The translations under genes were made by a program, and so were the position numbers. A DNA stretch of 64,000 nucleotides from Sinorhizobium meliloti (GTDB lineage: Bacteria; Pseudomonadota; Alphaproteobacteria; Rhizobiales; Rhizobiaceae): positions 2,707,001-2,771,000 of the forward strand of contig NZ_CP141212.1 in the NCBI RefSeq assembly GCF_035610345.1, in the 5' to 3' direction. This document shows positions 47,000 to 55,426 of this stretch, in pieces. The notes under the pieces were generated by a model. That model worked only from the letters and a program-made list of their open reading frames with translations, searched no databases and was not told the origin of the DNA. Within the stretch, counting starts at the first letter, position 1; every line of letters begins with the position of its first letter.

Positions 47000-47202
47000 G
47001 ATGATCCGTTCAAATTGTAGGAGCACCCCGATTTCAGGTGGGTTCCTGGAAGCCGATAAGGTGCACTCGTTCCAAATGCTAGTGCGTTCCGCGCGCACGC
47101 TTGTGAAAAATGGCCCGTGCCGGCACCGACGGCGCAGCCGATGGAAGAGCCGGTCATGACGGCCGGCGCGCGAGCCGCTTTCGCGCCCCGACGGAGGAAA
47201 CG

Positions 47203-47805
47203 ATGCAGCCGATGATGAAGACCACCCTGATGGCTGTCCGCGCTATTGTGACCATGATGGCCCTGGTGGCCAGCACCCTGATCGCCGGCACCTCTGGCGC
47301 ACAGGCGCAATCCCAAAACTCCAGCCAGTACACGATGCAGGAGATCGTCGACGCCGGTCACGGTTTCTTCGGCGAAACGTCCGGGGGCCTTGCAAAGGTC
47401 GTCGAGCGCGCCTTCGAGCGCTATGGTCTGCCGAACGGCTATATCCTCGGCCAGGAAGGATCCGGTGCCTTCATCGCCGGCGTCACCTATGGCGAGGGCG
47501 AGCTCCATACCAAGAATGTGGGGCAGCACAGCGTCTTCTGGCAGGGCCCGTCGCTCGGGCTCGACTGGGGTGGCCAGGGCAGCCGCGCCATGATGCTCGT
47601 CTACAATCTGCCGAGCGTGCCGGCTCTCTACAAGCGCTTCGGCGGCGTCTCCGGTTCGGCTTACGTGGTCGCCGGCGTCGGCATGACGGTGCTGACGGAC
47701 GAACATGTCGTGGTGGTGCCGATCCGCACCGGCATCGGCGCGAGGCTCGGCATCAATGTCGGCTATCTCAAGCTGACGCAGCAGCCGACCTGGAACCCCT
47801 TCTGA
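47203..47805 (+). CDS. Exported DUF1134 protein
   Basis: 200 residues with a signal peptide ending AQA (LIAGTSGAQA), then a Gly-rich domain (GYILGQEGSGAFIAGVTYGE, PSLGLDWGGQGSRAMMLVYN) typical of DUF1134. Several members resemble lipid-binding or EipA-type cell-envelope proteins of Brucella; that link is from memory. GGAGGAA precedes the ATG. The longer frame from 47110 lacks support. Confidence 0.88.
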   Translation: MQPMMKTTLMAVRAIVTMMALVASTLIAGTSGAQAQSQNSSQYTMQEIVDAGHGFFGETSGGLAKVVERAFERYGLPNGYILGQEGSGAFIAGVTYGEGELHTKNVGQHSVFWQGPSLGLDWGGQGSRAMMLVYNLPSVPALYKRFGGVSGSAYVVAGVGMTVLTDEHVVVVPIRTGIGARLGINVGYLKLTQQPTWNPF

Positions 47806-47952
47806 AGCGCCCGCGCCACGGCGCCGATGAACCCTGCCCGAAAAGACGTGCAAGCTTGCGGTAATTGTTGCAGCATTTCCCGCATCATGCTTACTGCATG
47901 AACGCGAATGACTGCCTGCTGCAGACCCGGTCCACACTGAAACGGCCAGCAC

Positions 47953-49035
47953 GTGATTGAATATGCGCTCCTCTTTGCCCTGGGCTTCCTGACGGCGGTC
48001 GTCATCGGCCTTCTCGTCGCCCCTGCCATCCAAAGGCGCATCGTGCGCTTTGCGGAGGACAGGCTGAAGGCAACGATGCCTCTGAGCCCGCAGGAAGTGC
48101 GCGCGCAAAGGGATGCGGCGCGCGCGACCTATGCCGTCGAAAACGCCAAGACGCTTCAGTCGTTGCGCCGCGAGCGCGACAAGGCTGTCGCGCTGATGGT
48201 GCAGCACGAAAGGACCCTGAGGGACACGCGCCATCTGGTGAGCGAAAACACCGAACTTCAGGCGCAGCTGGCGGATATGAACGTCGAGGCGGCCACCATG
48301 CGCTCTACCATCCGCCGGCTGGAACAACGCCTGGAAAGCATGGAGGCGGCTGCCAAAAGCTCGGCACGAGAGAACGGCGCGCATTCCGAGACCGTCCGCG
48401 CGCTGCAGAGCCGGATCGACAAGCAGAGCGCGGACCTCGATGGCCTCAAGATAGACCTTGCGGCGCGCGACACCGAAATCGAGCACCTGAAGAGCCGGAT
48501 GCGAGCGATCCAAGACGACCGCGAGACTTTGCGCGCCGACCTGGAGGCGGAAACCGCCCGCGCCGGGGAAATGGAGCAGCGCCTCACCCAGGACGAGACA
48601 CGCATGCATCAACTCGAAAACCGCCTCGCCCGCGAAACGGCGGCCAACGCCGATCGCGAGAGTGCCCTCGAACAACGCGCGGCAGAGATCGCCCATTTGA
48701 GGTCGCAGGTCAAAACGCGCGGTGCGAAGCGTTCGAAGCATGCGGACGAGCACGACGCTACGACGGATGGCCTCGACACGGCCGCACTTTCCGACGATCT
48801 CAGAAACCGGGCGACAGCGCTTTCCGAACGCCTTGTCGGTTCCAAATCGGCTGCTCACGATGAGGCGCTCCGCGAGGAGATGGCCGAAATCGCGGCAGGC
48901 ATGGTCATCCTGACGGCGACGCGCGAGGGCAACACCTCGCCCATACACGGCCTTCTTGCCGGCGAAGATGCCGAAGGGCGGGCAGGCCGAAGGAGCCTGG
49001 CGCGGCGGGTGAAGGAGATGCTGGAGCCCGAATGA
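47953..49035 (+). CDS. Membrane-anchored coiled-coil protein
   Basis: 360 residues from GTG 47953. An N-terminal membrane helix (YALLFALGFLTAVVIGLLVA) precedes about 230 residues of coiled coil (NTELQAQLADMNVEAATMRS, RLEQRLESMEAAAK) and a short conserved end. It resembles rhizobial proteins of unknown role in which a membrane helix carries a cytosolic coiled coil. No enzymatic motif. Confidence 0.75.
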   Translation: MIEYALLFALGFLTAVVIGLLVAPAIQRRIVRFAEDRLKATMPLSPQEVRAQRDAARATYAVENAKTLQSLRRERDKAVALMVQHERTLRDTRHLVSENTELQAQLADMNVEAATMRSTIRRLEQRLESMEAAAKSSARENGAHSETVRALQSRIDKQSADLDGLKIDLAARDTEIEHLKSRMRAIQDDRETLRADLEAETARAGEMEQRLTQDETRMHQLENRLARETAANADRESALEQRAAEIAHLRSQVKTRGAKRSKHADEHDATTDGLDTAALSDDLRNRATALSERLVGSKSAAHDEALREEMAEIAAGMVILTATREGNTSPIHGLLAGEDAEGRAGRRSLARRVKEMLEPE

Positions 49036-49107
49036 GATCAGGCCGGGGATGCCGGCGGCATGCCCCTTGTATCTGCACCCATCGTGCCGAAACGCTCGCC
49101 GTTCCGC

Positions 49108-49935
49108 TCAAACCCTGCCGTTGATGCTTGCAACCTGATGAAGCGCGATGCCGGCCGCCATCGCCACGTTGAGGCTGTCCAGGCCGGGCCGTTGCCGGAT
49201 GCGGGCCGTGCGAATTTCCGAAAGTATCGTTTCGGGCAGCCCCTCGCCCTCGGTGCCGACCAGCAATGCGGTGCGCGGCGCCGGCGGGATCGCGGTGATG
49301 TCGGCGGTGCCGCGCGGGGACAGACCCCAGAGGACGAAACCTGCCGTCTGAAGACGTTCGATCAGCTCCGCCGCTGTACCCTCGCGCGCGAAGGGCAGCG
49401 TCAGCACCGACCCCACGGATACGCGGATTGCCTTGCGGTACACCGGATCGCAACTCATCGAGTCCATCAGCACTGCATCGACCCCGAAGGCCGCAGCGTT
49501 GCGAAAGAGCGACCCCATATTGTCGTGATTCGATATTCCGCAGGCGGCGAGCACGAGGCTCGACTGCGGTAATCCTGCAATCAGCGCATCGCGGCCGGGC
49601 GCAGCATCGCGCCGGCCGAGCGCCAGCACGCCGCGATGCATGTTGAACCCGGCGATCGCGTCGAAGACGCGGCCGGCCGCCACATAGACCGGAACGTCCG
49701 GCGGAAACTGCGCGAGCAGGTCCGCGATACCGGCCACCCGGCTCTCGAGGAGCAGGATCGCCTCGGCTGCGATGCCGCGCCTTTCGCGATGCGCGGCCGC
49801 AAGCATCCTGAGCACGACGGTCCCCTCGGCGATGAAGCGGCCCTGCCGTCCCGTCAGATCGCGCTCCTTGATCGACAGGAACCCGGCTATGCGCGGGTCC
49901 GCCGGATCGTCGATGCGAAGGAGAGGTTCAGTCAT
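49108..49935 (-). CDS. SpoU/TrmH-family RNA 2'-O-methyltransferase
   Basis: 275 residues from ATG 49935. Motif 1 lies around NHDNMGSLFRNAAAFGVDAV, motif 2 in LLVGTEGEGLP and motif 3 in DSLNVAMAAGIALHQ, forming the knotted SAM-binding SPOUT fold. The N-terminal substrate-binding domain suggests rRNA or tRNA; the exact target is unknown. It lies four bases downstream of the next gene's stop. Confidence 0.9.
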   Translation of the reverse strand: MTEPLLRIDDPADPRIAGFLSIKERDLTGRQGRFIAEGTVVLRMLAAAHRERRGIAAEAILLLESRVAGIADLLAQFPPDVPVYVAAGRVFDAIAGFNMHRGVLALGRRDAAPGRDALIAGLPQSSLVLAACGISNHDNMGSLFRNAAAFGVDAVLMDSMSCDPVYRKAIRVSVGSVLTLPFAREGTAAELIERLQTAGFVLWGLSPRGTADITAIPPAPRTALLVGTEGEGLPETILSEIRTARIRQRPGLDSLNVAMAAGIALHQVASINGRV

Positions 49936-49939
49936 ATCG

Positions 49940-50323
49940 TCAGTTGGTCCTGACAGTGACGTCGGCGACGATGCGGCCGGCCCTGATGTCGAAAACGATC
50001 GCACGCGGCTCCGCACCGGGCAGGCTGCCGTAGAAGACGAGCTGCGAGCCGGAAAGCGCCACATTGCTCACCGAGAAGCCGGCCGGCAGCGCCGCGATGG
50101 CGCTCACCGGCGCATCGCCGGGCACGCTCAAGGCCGGCTGCGCCGCCTCGGCGCTTCCGTCCGTGCGGGTCAGCTTGTAGACAATGGCTCCGAGGACGGC
50201 CATAAGCATCACCAGCATCACGCCGGCCGAGACGAGTTGCAGGCGCACCATCTTGCGACGGACGTTCTCCATCGCTGGATCAAGCGGCTTGTCTTCCTGT
50301 TCTTCAGGCTCGATTGCGGTCAT
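49940..50323 (-). CDS. Small membrane protein (DUF6476-like)
   Basis: 127 residues: a charged N-terminus, one membrane helix (VSAGVMLVMLMAVLGAIVYK), then a periplasmic beta-rich domain (LPAGFSVSNVALSGSQLVFY). It is conserved beside the RluA-type gene in alphaproteobacteria. Function unknown. It is divergent from the rluD-like gene by 29 bases. Confidence 0.75.
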   Translation of the reverse strand: MTAIEPEEQEDKPLDPAMENVRRKMVRLQLVSAGVMLVMLMAVLGAIVYKLTRTDGSAEAAQPALSVPGDAPVSAIAALPAGFSVSNVALSGSQLVFYGSLPGAEPRAIVFDIRAGRIVADVTVRTN

Positions 50324-50352
50324 GGTCGGCTTTCTATCGGAATTGGAACGGA

Positions 50353-51384
50353 ATGAACGATCCCTTTAAACAAGCGCCCGGCAATAGGAAAGTCCTGACG
50401 GCAGGCGATGACGCGGCCGGGCGCCTCGACGCCTTCCTGACGGAAGCGCTTGCGGGCGAGTTTTCCCGCAATCGCATCAAGGGCCTGATCGAGCAAGGAG
50501 CCGTCTCGATCAACGGCGCGACCGTCACCGAACCGAAGCGAAAGGTTCACCCCGGCGACTCCTTCCGGATTGCCCTGCCCGAGCCGGAGGATCCCGAACC
50601 CAAGGGTGAGGCGATCCCGCTCGACGTGCTTTACGAGGATGCCGACCTGATCGTACTGGTCAAGCCGGCCGGCCTGGTCGTGCATCCCGGCGCCGGCAAT
50701 TGGACGGGAACCCTCGTCAACGCGCTCATCCACCATTGCGGCGACAGCCTTTCCGGCATCGGCGGCGTCAAGCGCCCCGGTATCGTGCATCGCCTCGACA
50801 AGGACACGAGCGGCGTCATGGTGGTCGCGAAGAACGATGCCGCACACCGCCACCTTTCGGATCAGTTCGCCGACCACGGCCGCAGCGGGCCGCTCGAGCG
50901 CGCCTATCGCGCCGTAGTCTGGGGCCGGCCGCGCCAATTGAAAGGCAAGATCGACGCGCCGCTGGGGCGGGCCGGCGACCGGACGAAACGGGCCGTCAAA
51001 CGCGAAGACAGCGACGATGCACGCGAGGCGATCACGCATTACGAGGTGATCGAGCGCTATCACGAGAAACCGGACGGCACCTCTCTCGCCTCCACCGTCG
51101 AGTGCCATCTGGAGACCGGGCGTACCCACCAGATCCGCGTGCACATGGCCCATATCGGTCATCCGCTGATCGGCGATCCGGATTACGGCGCGGCCTTCCG
51201 CACCAAGGCCAATCTGCTGCCGGAACCGGCGAGAGCCGCCGTCAACCGCTTTCCACGACAGGCCCTGCACGCCTTCATGCTGCAGTTCGAACACCCCGCA
51301 ACCGGCGAGACCATGCATTTCGAAACGCCTGTGCCGGCGGATATTCAGGAATTGATCGCGGCGCTGCGGGTCGGAGCCCCTTGA
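50353..51384 (+). CDS. rluD: RluA-family pseudouridine synthase (RluD-like)
   Basis: 343 residues: N-terminal S4 domain (NRIKGLIEQGAVSINGATV) and catalytic motif HRLDKDTSGVMVVAK with the essential Asp. RluD modifies 23S rRNA helix 69; RluC is an alternative, so the specificity is not certain. It is upstream of rpoH, a known alphaproteobacterial neighbour pair. Confidence 0.9.
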   Translation: MNDPFKQAPGNRKVLTAGDDAAGRLDAFLTEALAGEFSRNRIKGLIEQGAVSINGATVTEPKRKVHPGDSFRIALPEPEDPEPKGEAIPLDVLYEDADLIVLVKPAGLVVHPGAGNWTGTLVNALIHHCGDSLSGIGGVKRPGIVHRLDKDTSGVMVVAKNDAAHRHLSDQFADHGRSGPLERAYRAVVWGRPRQLKGKIDAPLGRAGDRTKRAVKREDSDDAREAITHYEVIERYHEKPDGTSLASTVECHLETGRTHQIRVHMAHIGHPLIGDPDYGAAFRTKANLLPEPARAAVNRFPRQALHAFMLQFEHPATGETMHFETPVPADIQELIAALRVGAP

Positions 51385-51439
51385 ATTTGCGTGTGAAGAT
51401 TCCAATCTTATAGGCGTTTCAACCCGCCGATTTCTTTCT

Positions 51440-51465
51440 CCAGTTTCACGACAGCGTGAAACTGG
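51440..51465. repeat. Perfect 11-bp inverted repeat before rpoH
   Basis: CCAGTTTCACG (51440-51450) and CGTGAAACTGG (51455-51465), loop ACAG. It could end rluD (no T tract) or act in rpoH regulation. Confidence 0.6.
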
Positions 51466-51470
51466 ATTCC

Positions 51471-51499
51471 TTGAATCATGCTTTCGCCGCACTTATCTA
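51471..51499 (+). promoter_or_regulatory. Sigma-70-like promoter of rpoH
   Basis: TTGAAT (51471-51476), 17-bp spacer, TATCTA (51494-51499). It begins directly after the inverted repeat. Confidence 0.6.
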
Positions 51500-51581
51500 T
51501 TAGCCTCGTGGGGTCTTGGATGAAGACCCACAGGCCCGGCCTGCCGTCCCGGAGGCCGGCGACGCACAAAGGGGGTGCTTC

Positions 51582-52487
51582 ATGGCCCGCAATACCTTGC
51601 CGACCATCGCTGCTGGAGAGGGCGGTCTCAACCGCTATCTCGACGAAATTCGCAAATTTCCCATGCTCGAGCCGCAGGAAGAGTACATGCTCGCCAAGCG
51701 GTACCAGGAGCATGACGACCGCAAGGCCGCGCACAAGCTCGTAACGAGCCATCTTCGCCTCGTTGCCAAGATCGCGATGGGTTATCGCGGCTACGGTCTG
51801 CCGATCGGCGAAGTCATTTCCGAAGGCAATGTCGGCCTGATGCAGGCGGTCAAGAAGTTCGAGCCGGATCGCGGCTTCCGCCTCGCGACCTACGCCATGT
51901 GGTGGATCAAGGCTGCCATCCAGGAATACATTCTGCGTTCGTGGTCCCTGGTCAAAATGGGCACGACGGCCAACCAGAAGCGCCTGTTCTTCAACCTGAG
52001 ACGGCTGAAAGGCCGCATTCAGGCTCTCGATGAAGGCGATCTCAAGCCGGAACAGGTGAAGGAGATCGCCACGACCCTGAAGGTCAGTGAGGAAGAGGTC
52101 GTCTCGATGAACCGTCGCCTTTCTGGCGACGCTTCGCTCAATGCGCCGATCAAGGCGAGCGAAGGCGATTCCGGCCAGTGGCAGGATTGGCTGGTGGACG
52201 ATCACGACAATCAGGAGCAAATCCTGATCGAACAGGACGAACTCGAGAGCCGCCGCGCACTGCTGGCCAATGCCATGAAGGTTCTGAACGACCGTGAGCG
52301 CCGGATTTTCGAGGCCCGCCGCCTCACCGAGGAGCCGATAACGCTGGAGGATCTCTCGACCGAGTTCGACATCAGCCGCGAGCGCGTGCGGCAGATCGAG
52401 GTTCGGGCCTTCGAAAAGGTGCAGGAGGCCGTGCGCAAGGCTGCGCTGGAACGGGCCAGTGCGCTGCGCGTGGTTGAAGGCGCTTAA
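51582..52487 (+). CDS. rpoH: RNA polymerase heat-shock sigma factor RpoH (sigma-32)
   Basis: 301 residues: region 2 (EVISEGNVGLMQAVKKFEPD), the RpoH box (QKRLFFNLRR) and region 4 (LSTEFDISRERVRQIEVRAF). The length and start MARNTLPTIAAGEGGLNRYL match S. meliloti RpoH1. GGGGG precedes the ATG. Sinorhizobium usually has a second rpoH elsewhere. Confidence 0.96.
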   Translation: MARNTLPTIAAGEGGLNRYLDEIRKFPMLEPQEEYMLAKRYQEHDDRKAAHKLVTSHLRLVAKIAMGYRGYGLPIGEVISEGNVGLMQAVKKFEPDRGFRLATYAMWWIKAAIQEYILRSWSLVKMGTTANQKRLFFNLRRLKGRIQALDEGDLKPEQVKEIATTLKVSEEEVVSMNRRLSGDASLNAPIKASEGDSGQWQDWLVDDHDNQEQILIEQDELESRRALLANAMKVLNDRERRIFEARRLTEEPITLEDLSTEFDISRERVRQIEVRAFEKVQEAVRKAALERASALRVVEGA

Positions 52488-52511
52488 GGCCTACGCATTC
52501 ACCCACAACGA

Positions 52512-52543
52512 AAGTCCCGGCTGGAGATCCAGCCGGGATTTTT
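52512..52543 (+). terminator. Intrinsic terminator of rpoH
   Basis: CCCGGCTGG (52516-52524) and CCAGCCGGG (52529-52537) with AGAT loop, then ATTTTTC. Confidence 0.9.
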
Positions 52544-52555
52544 CATGTCTTCATG

Positions 52556-52676
52556 TGTTCTGACACTGCGCACTTCCGGATGGGCGGCGGCCGCGAGATG
52601 GATAATGGCGTTGAAGCTCTGGTCGGTTTTGTCGGCACGGATGGCGATGCGCTTGAATTCCATGAGTACCGACCGA
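52556..52676 (-). pseudogene. IS5-type transposase C-terminal remnant
   Basis: The minus strand reads EFKRIAIRADKTDQSFNAII followed by HLAAAAHP, similar to the end of IS5/IS427-group transposases. No upstream part or terminal repeats remain. It lies among other mobile debris (52545-53080). Confidence 0.5.
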
Positions 52677-52677
52677 G

Positions 52678-52760
52678 CAGCAGCTCAAGTGCTACAGCGA
52701 CCTTTGCGCGTCTCGTAAGACGCGCGGCGCTGTAGGAAAGTTTTCGGAGGACTGCAATCT
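52678..52760. repeat. Mosaic repeat unit A (first half)
   Basis: It matches 61846-61930 over about 82 bases, with the hairpin CTACAGCG...CGCTGTAG and the core GCGCGTCTCGTAAGACGCGC. The second half of the unit recurs at 53004-53080. Confidence 0.75.
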
Positions 52761-52876
52761 CTCCTCATCCTCATCACAGAGATCCAGCAGCGCCGCGTCT
52801 GCGGCGCGGAAGAGCCTTTCCAGCCCAAGGACTTGGTCTGGCTGGATTCCTGTGACAAGCACAGGAATGAGGGACC
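52761..52876. repeat. RIME-like palindromic element
   Basis: A long imperfect palindrome: CTCATCCTCATCACAGAGAT-type left arm and GGATTCCTGTGACAAGCACA-type right arm, with an inner GCCGCGTCTGCGGC hairpin. It resembles Rhizobium-specific intergenic mosaic elements and splits repeat unit A. Confidence 0.55.
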
Positions 52877-52975
52877 GGGGATGTGCGGCTACTACATCGA
52901 AGCGAAGCGGGACGCTGTACACGGGCGTGACCCGCGACCTTCCGCGCCGCCTCGCTATCTTCACGGTTTATGAAG
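52877..52975 (+). pseudogene. GIY-YIG endonuclease remnant
   Basis: GYYIEAKR in one frame and GTLYTGVTRDLPRRLAIF in the next match the start of small GIY-YIG nucleases, with a frameshift between the halves and no C-terminal part. Not functional. Confidence 0.6.
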
Positions 52976-53003
52976 CGCGCCGAGGGACCGCACCCTCTCA
53001 ACC

Positions 53004-53080
53004 TCATCGCGGTGCTCGTCACAGGGACGAGGCGATCAAACAAGCGGCGGCGGGTGGCCTGGATCTCAACAGGCCTCAGA
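53004..53080. repeat. Mosaic repeat unit A (second half)
   Basis: It matches 61940-62015: GCTCGTCACAGGGACGAGGC, then GATCAAACAAGCGGCGGC. In the 61.9-kb copy the halves are contiguous. Confidence 0.7.
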
Positions 53081-55363
53081 CTATTGCCCGCTGGAAGCTG
53101 TGCTGCCGGGACTTCCCCAAGCCTGCAAGGCCTTGTTGAAGGCGTCCGCTCCGCCCTGCCCTTTCTCCAGGGTGAGGAGAGCGCGGCGGCCGTTGCGGTA
53201 GGTGATCGGGATATCGATCCAGCTGCGGCTGCGCAGAAGTTCGGTGTTGTTGCTGACCGCTTCGGCAAAATCGTTGAGTGCGATCATGTGGAAGTCGTCG
53301 GTGATCTTCGCCGGAACGGCGATCAGCGGATCGCCGCGGTCCTGCTCGGTTCGCTTCATCGAGACGCGCTGGACGCCGTCTATGGCGCCGCCCTCGAAGC
53401 TCTCGGGCAGCGAAAACACGAATTCGATCACGTGGCTTGCCGGCAAGGACGGATCGGCATTGCGCTTGATGGTCATCAGAGCCGTGAGGCCACGATCGGG
53501 AACCGTGATCTGCGCCTGGATGGCGGGCTCGGGCTTGGCATCGCCGCCTGGCGACTCCTCCTTGATCGACCAGGCAACGGTGCCGGGAATCGCGGTCGGC
53601 GAGGACTGGCCGAGCCTCTCTTCATAGAGGAACATCTTCTCGCCATCGGCGACGGAAACCTCGGGCTGCGCTGCTGCCTCGCTGGCGGTCTGGCCGGGCA
53701 CCGGCGAGGCTGTCTGATCCGCTGCCGCCTGTTGCACGCCGGCATTGGCGTTCGGCGGCTCTACCGCATGCGTCCGTGCAGCGACGGATTTGCCTTCCTG
53801 AGAAGCGGCCGTCTCGGTCGCGACGGCAGGTCCCTCGTCCCTTTCCGTTCCATCGGCAAGCAGCCGCTGGGTGAACTTGGTGGAAGCAGCATCGGAAAGC
53901 GCCGTATTTTCCTCGGTGCCGGACTGTTCGGCCGGTTGGTTCGCCGGCTCGGCCTCGCCACCGGGTGTCGCCGGTGCCGGCGTCTCGGCGGGATCGCTCG
54001 GCATGATCTTCGCGACCATGCCCGTGAGCCAGGCATTGCCCGCCTCTCTATTCTGCCAGTAGGCGTAGCCGCCGGCGCCGAGGAGAAGCACGACCGCCCC
54101 GCCGATCGCCAGGCGTTTGATGCTGAACCGGCTGGGCTTGGGCGTGGCGCGATAGGACGCGGGGCGAGCGGGAACCGCAGGCGGCGCGGCAAGGCTGCTG
54201 TCTTTGTCCTTGTTGCTCGCCGAACCATTCGCCGTCCGGCCGTCGTCCTCAAAACCGAGCAGATCGTCGACATGATCCCAGGCAGTGCCGGCACGCTCTT
54301 CCTGGTTCGCGGCGGCCGGAGCCTTCTCGACGGGCCACGACCATTCGGAAATTTCCGGCTCGTCGGCCGGCCGGTCCTTCTTGCTTTCGGTACCTTGGGC
54401 GAAGGGATCGCTGTCGTCGAATGACCAGGAGCGCGCTGCATCCGCCTCGCCGCTATGCTGTTCCGTTTCGGCCTTTTCCGGCTCGACCGGATGTATCCCC
54501 AGCCGCTCGGGCTCGGCCGGCGACGTCTCGTCCTGCCTATGGTCTTCCGGCTCGACCGGGACCTCGCTCGGCCGTGGCGAGGGGGTGGTATCCTCCCATT
54601 CGGGCAAAGCCCACTCGGATGGTCCCCGCCTGTCCGGCACATCATCGGCCTGGACCTCCACCGGCGTCGCCTCGTCCGGTGCCGGCTCGGCCGGATATGA
54701 TTCGACCTCAGCCTCATCGCGGCTGACATCCTGCGGATCGGGCTCGGCGGCCGTCACGTCTTGGGCAGGATGTTCCTGCTGCGCATCGGCTTCGGCGGCC
54801 GGTTGCTGTTCCTCGGCCGGCTCATCCCGTTGCGGAACGGCGGCGGCAGCGTCGGCCGGCTCCTCTTCGTGAAGCGGTGCCTCGTCGCGCATGTCGACCG
54901 TGGGTGCCTCGGCAACCGGTGCGGGCGGCTCCTCATCGGGGGCCGATTGCACAAGATCTTCGGGCTCTTCGGGGGCGGCGTCCGAAGCAGGCTCTTCGAC
55001 CGGCGTTGGGGCGGTCTGCTCCGTTTCGACGGATGCGGCCGGCAGTGCCTCGGGCTCCGCCTCCTGCGTTACCGGTGTGGCGGCCTCGTCGCCCGGCGGT
55101 GCTTCGAGCGTATCCGGCTCGAGAGCTTCGGTTTCCTCGACCGGCGGCAGGGCTTCGGCGTGCTCGCTTTCAACCTCGGAGATTGCCTGTTCCAGCTTGT
55201 TGAGCTGGCGGTTGATCATGTCGTCCGACGGCCGGGGGTTCATGCTCTCGAGCTGGCGGCGCACGGCACCGCGCGCCTTCTCGTAGACCCTGCCTCGCAT
55301 TTCCAGTGTGTTTTCCGACAGGCCGTCGACCGTCCTGCGAATAACTGCAACAAAATCCGCCAT
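53081..55363 (-). CDS. Large acidic single-pass membrane protein, conserved in Rhizobiales
   Basis: 760 residues starting MADFVAVIRRTVDGLSENTL. A short helical N-terminus precedes about 300 residues of Glu/Pro/Ala-rich, probably disordered sequence, a membrane helix near residue 430 (LAIGGAVVLLLGAGGYAYW), another disordered stretch, and a folded periplasmic C-terminal domain (GLTALMTIKRNADPSLPASH, HVIEFVFSLP). The topology (acidic cytosolic arm, periplasmic domain) suggests an envelope or division scaffold; function is unknown. The gene is near purA but transcribed away from it by its own start. Confidence 0.8.
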   Translation of the reverse strand: MADFVAVIRRTVDGLSENTLEMRGRVYEKARGAVRRQLESMNPRPSDDMINRQLNKLEQAISEVESEHAEALPPVEETEALEPDTLEAPPGDEAATPVTQEAEPEALPAASVETEQTAPTPVEEPASDAAPEEPEDLVQSAPDEEPPAPVAEAPTVDMRDEAPLHEEEPADAAAAVPQRDEPAEEQQPAAEADAQQEHPAQDVTAAEPDPQDVSRDEAEVESYPAEPAPDEATPVEVQADDVPDRRGPSEWALPEWEDTTPSPRPSEVPVEPEDHRQDETSPAEPERLGIHPVEPEKAETEQHSGEADAARSWSFDDSDPFAQGTESKKDRPADEPEISEWSWPVEKAPAAANQEERAGTAWDHVDDLLGFEDDGRTANGSASNKDKDSSLAAPPAVPARPASYRATPKPSRFSIKRLAIGGAVVLLLGAGGYAYWQNREAGNAWLTGMVAKIMPSDPAETPAPATPGGEAEPANQPAEQSGTEENTALSDAASTKFTQRLLADGTERDEGPAVATETAASQEGKSVAARTHAVEPPNANAGVQQAAADQTASPVPGQTASEAAAQPEVSVADGEKMFLYEERLGQSSPTAIPGTVAWSIKEESPGGDAKPEPAIQAQITVPDRGLTALMTIKRNADPSLPASHVIEFVFSLPESFEGGAIDGVQRVSMKRTEQDRGDPLIAVPAKITDDFHMIALNDFAEAVSNNTELLRSRSWIDIPITYRNGRRALLTLEKGQGGADAFNKALQAWGSPGSTASSGQ

Positions 55364-55426
55364 CAGTACTTTCTCAATTTCCAGACCCGCGGCAATTGCC
55401 GCGTCGCCGCTTTCCTTGCGCCGACA

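Noticed and set aside
46996..48948. 650-codon minus-strand open frame over the DUF1134 and coiled-coil genes
   Set aside because: Low-complexity His/Arg-rich product typical of antisense reading; the plus-strand genes have signal peptide, coiled coil and good starts.
52852..53139. 95-codon ORF called as a complete GIY-YIG protein
   Set aside because: Only a short central piece resembles the family; the start lies in another frame and the end is repeat sequence.
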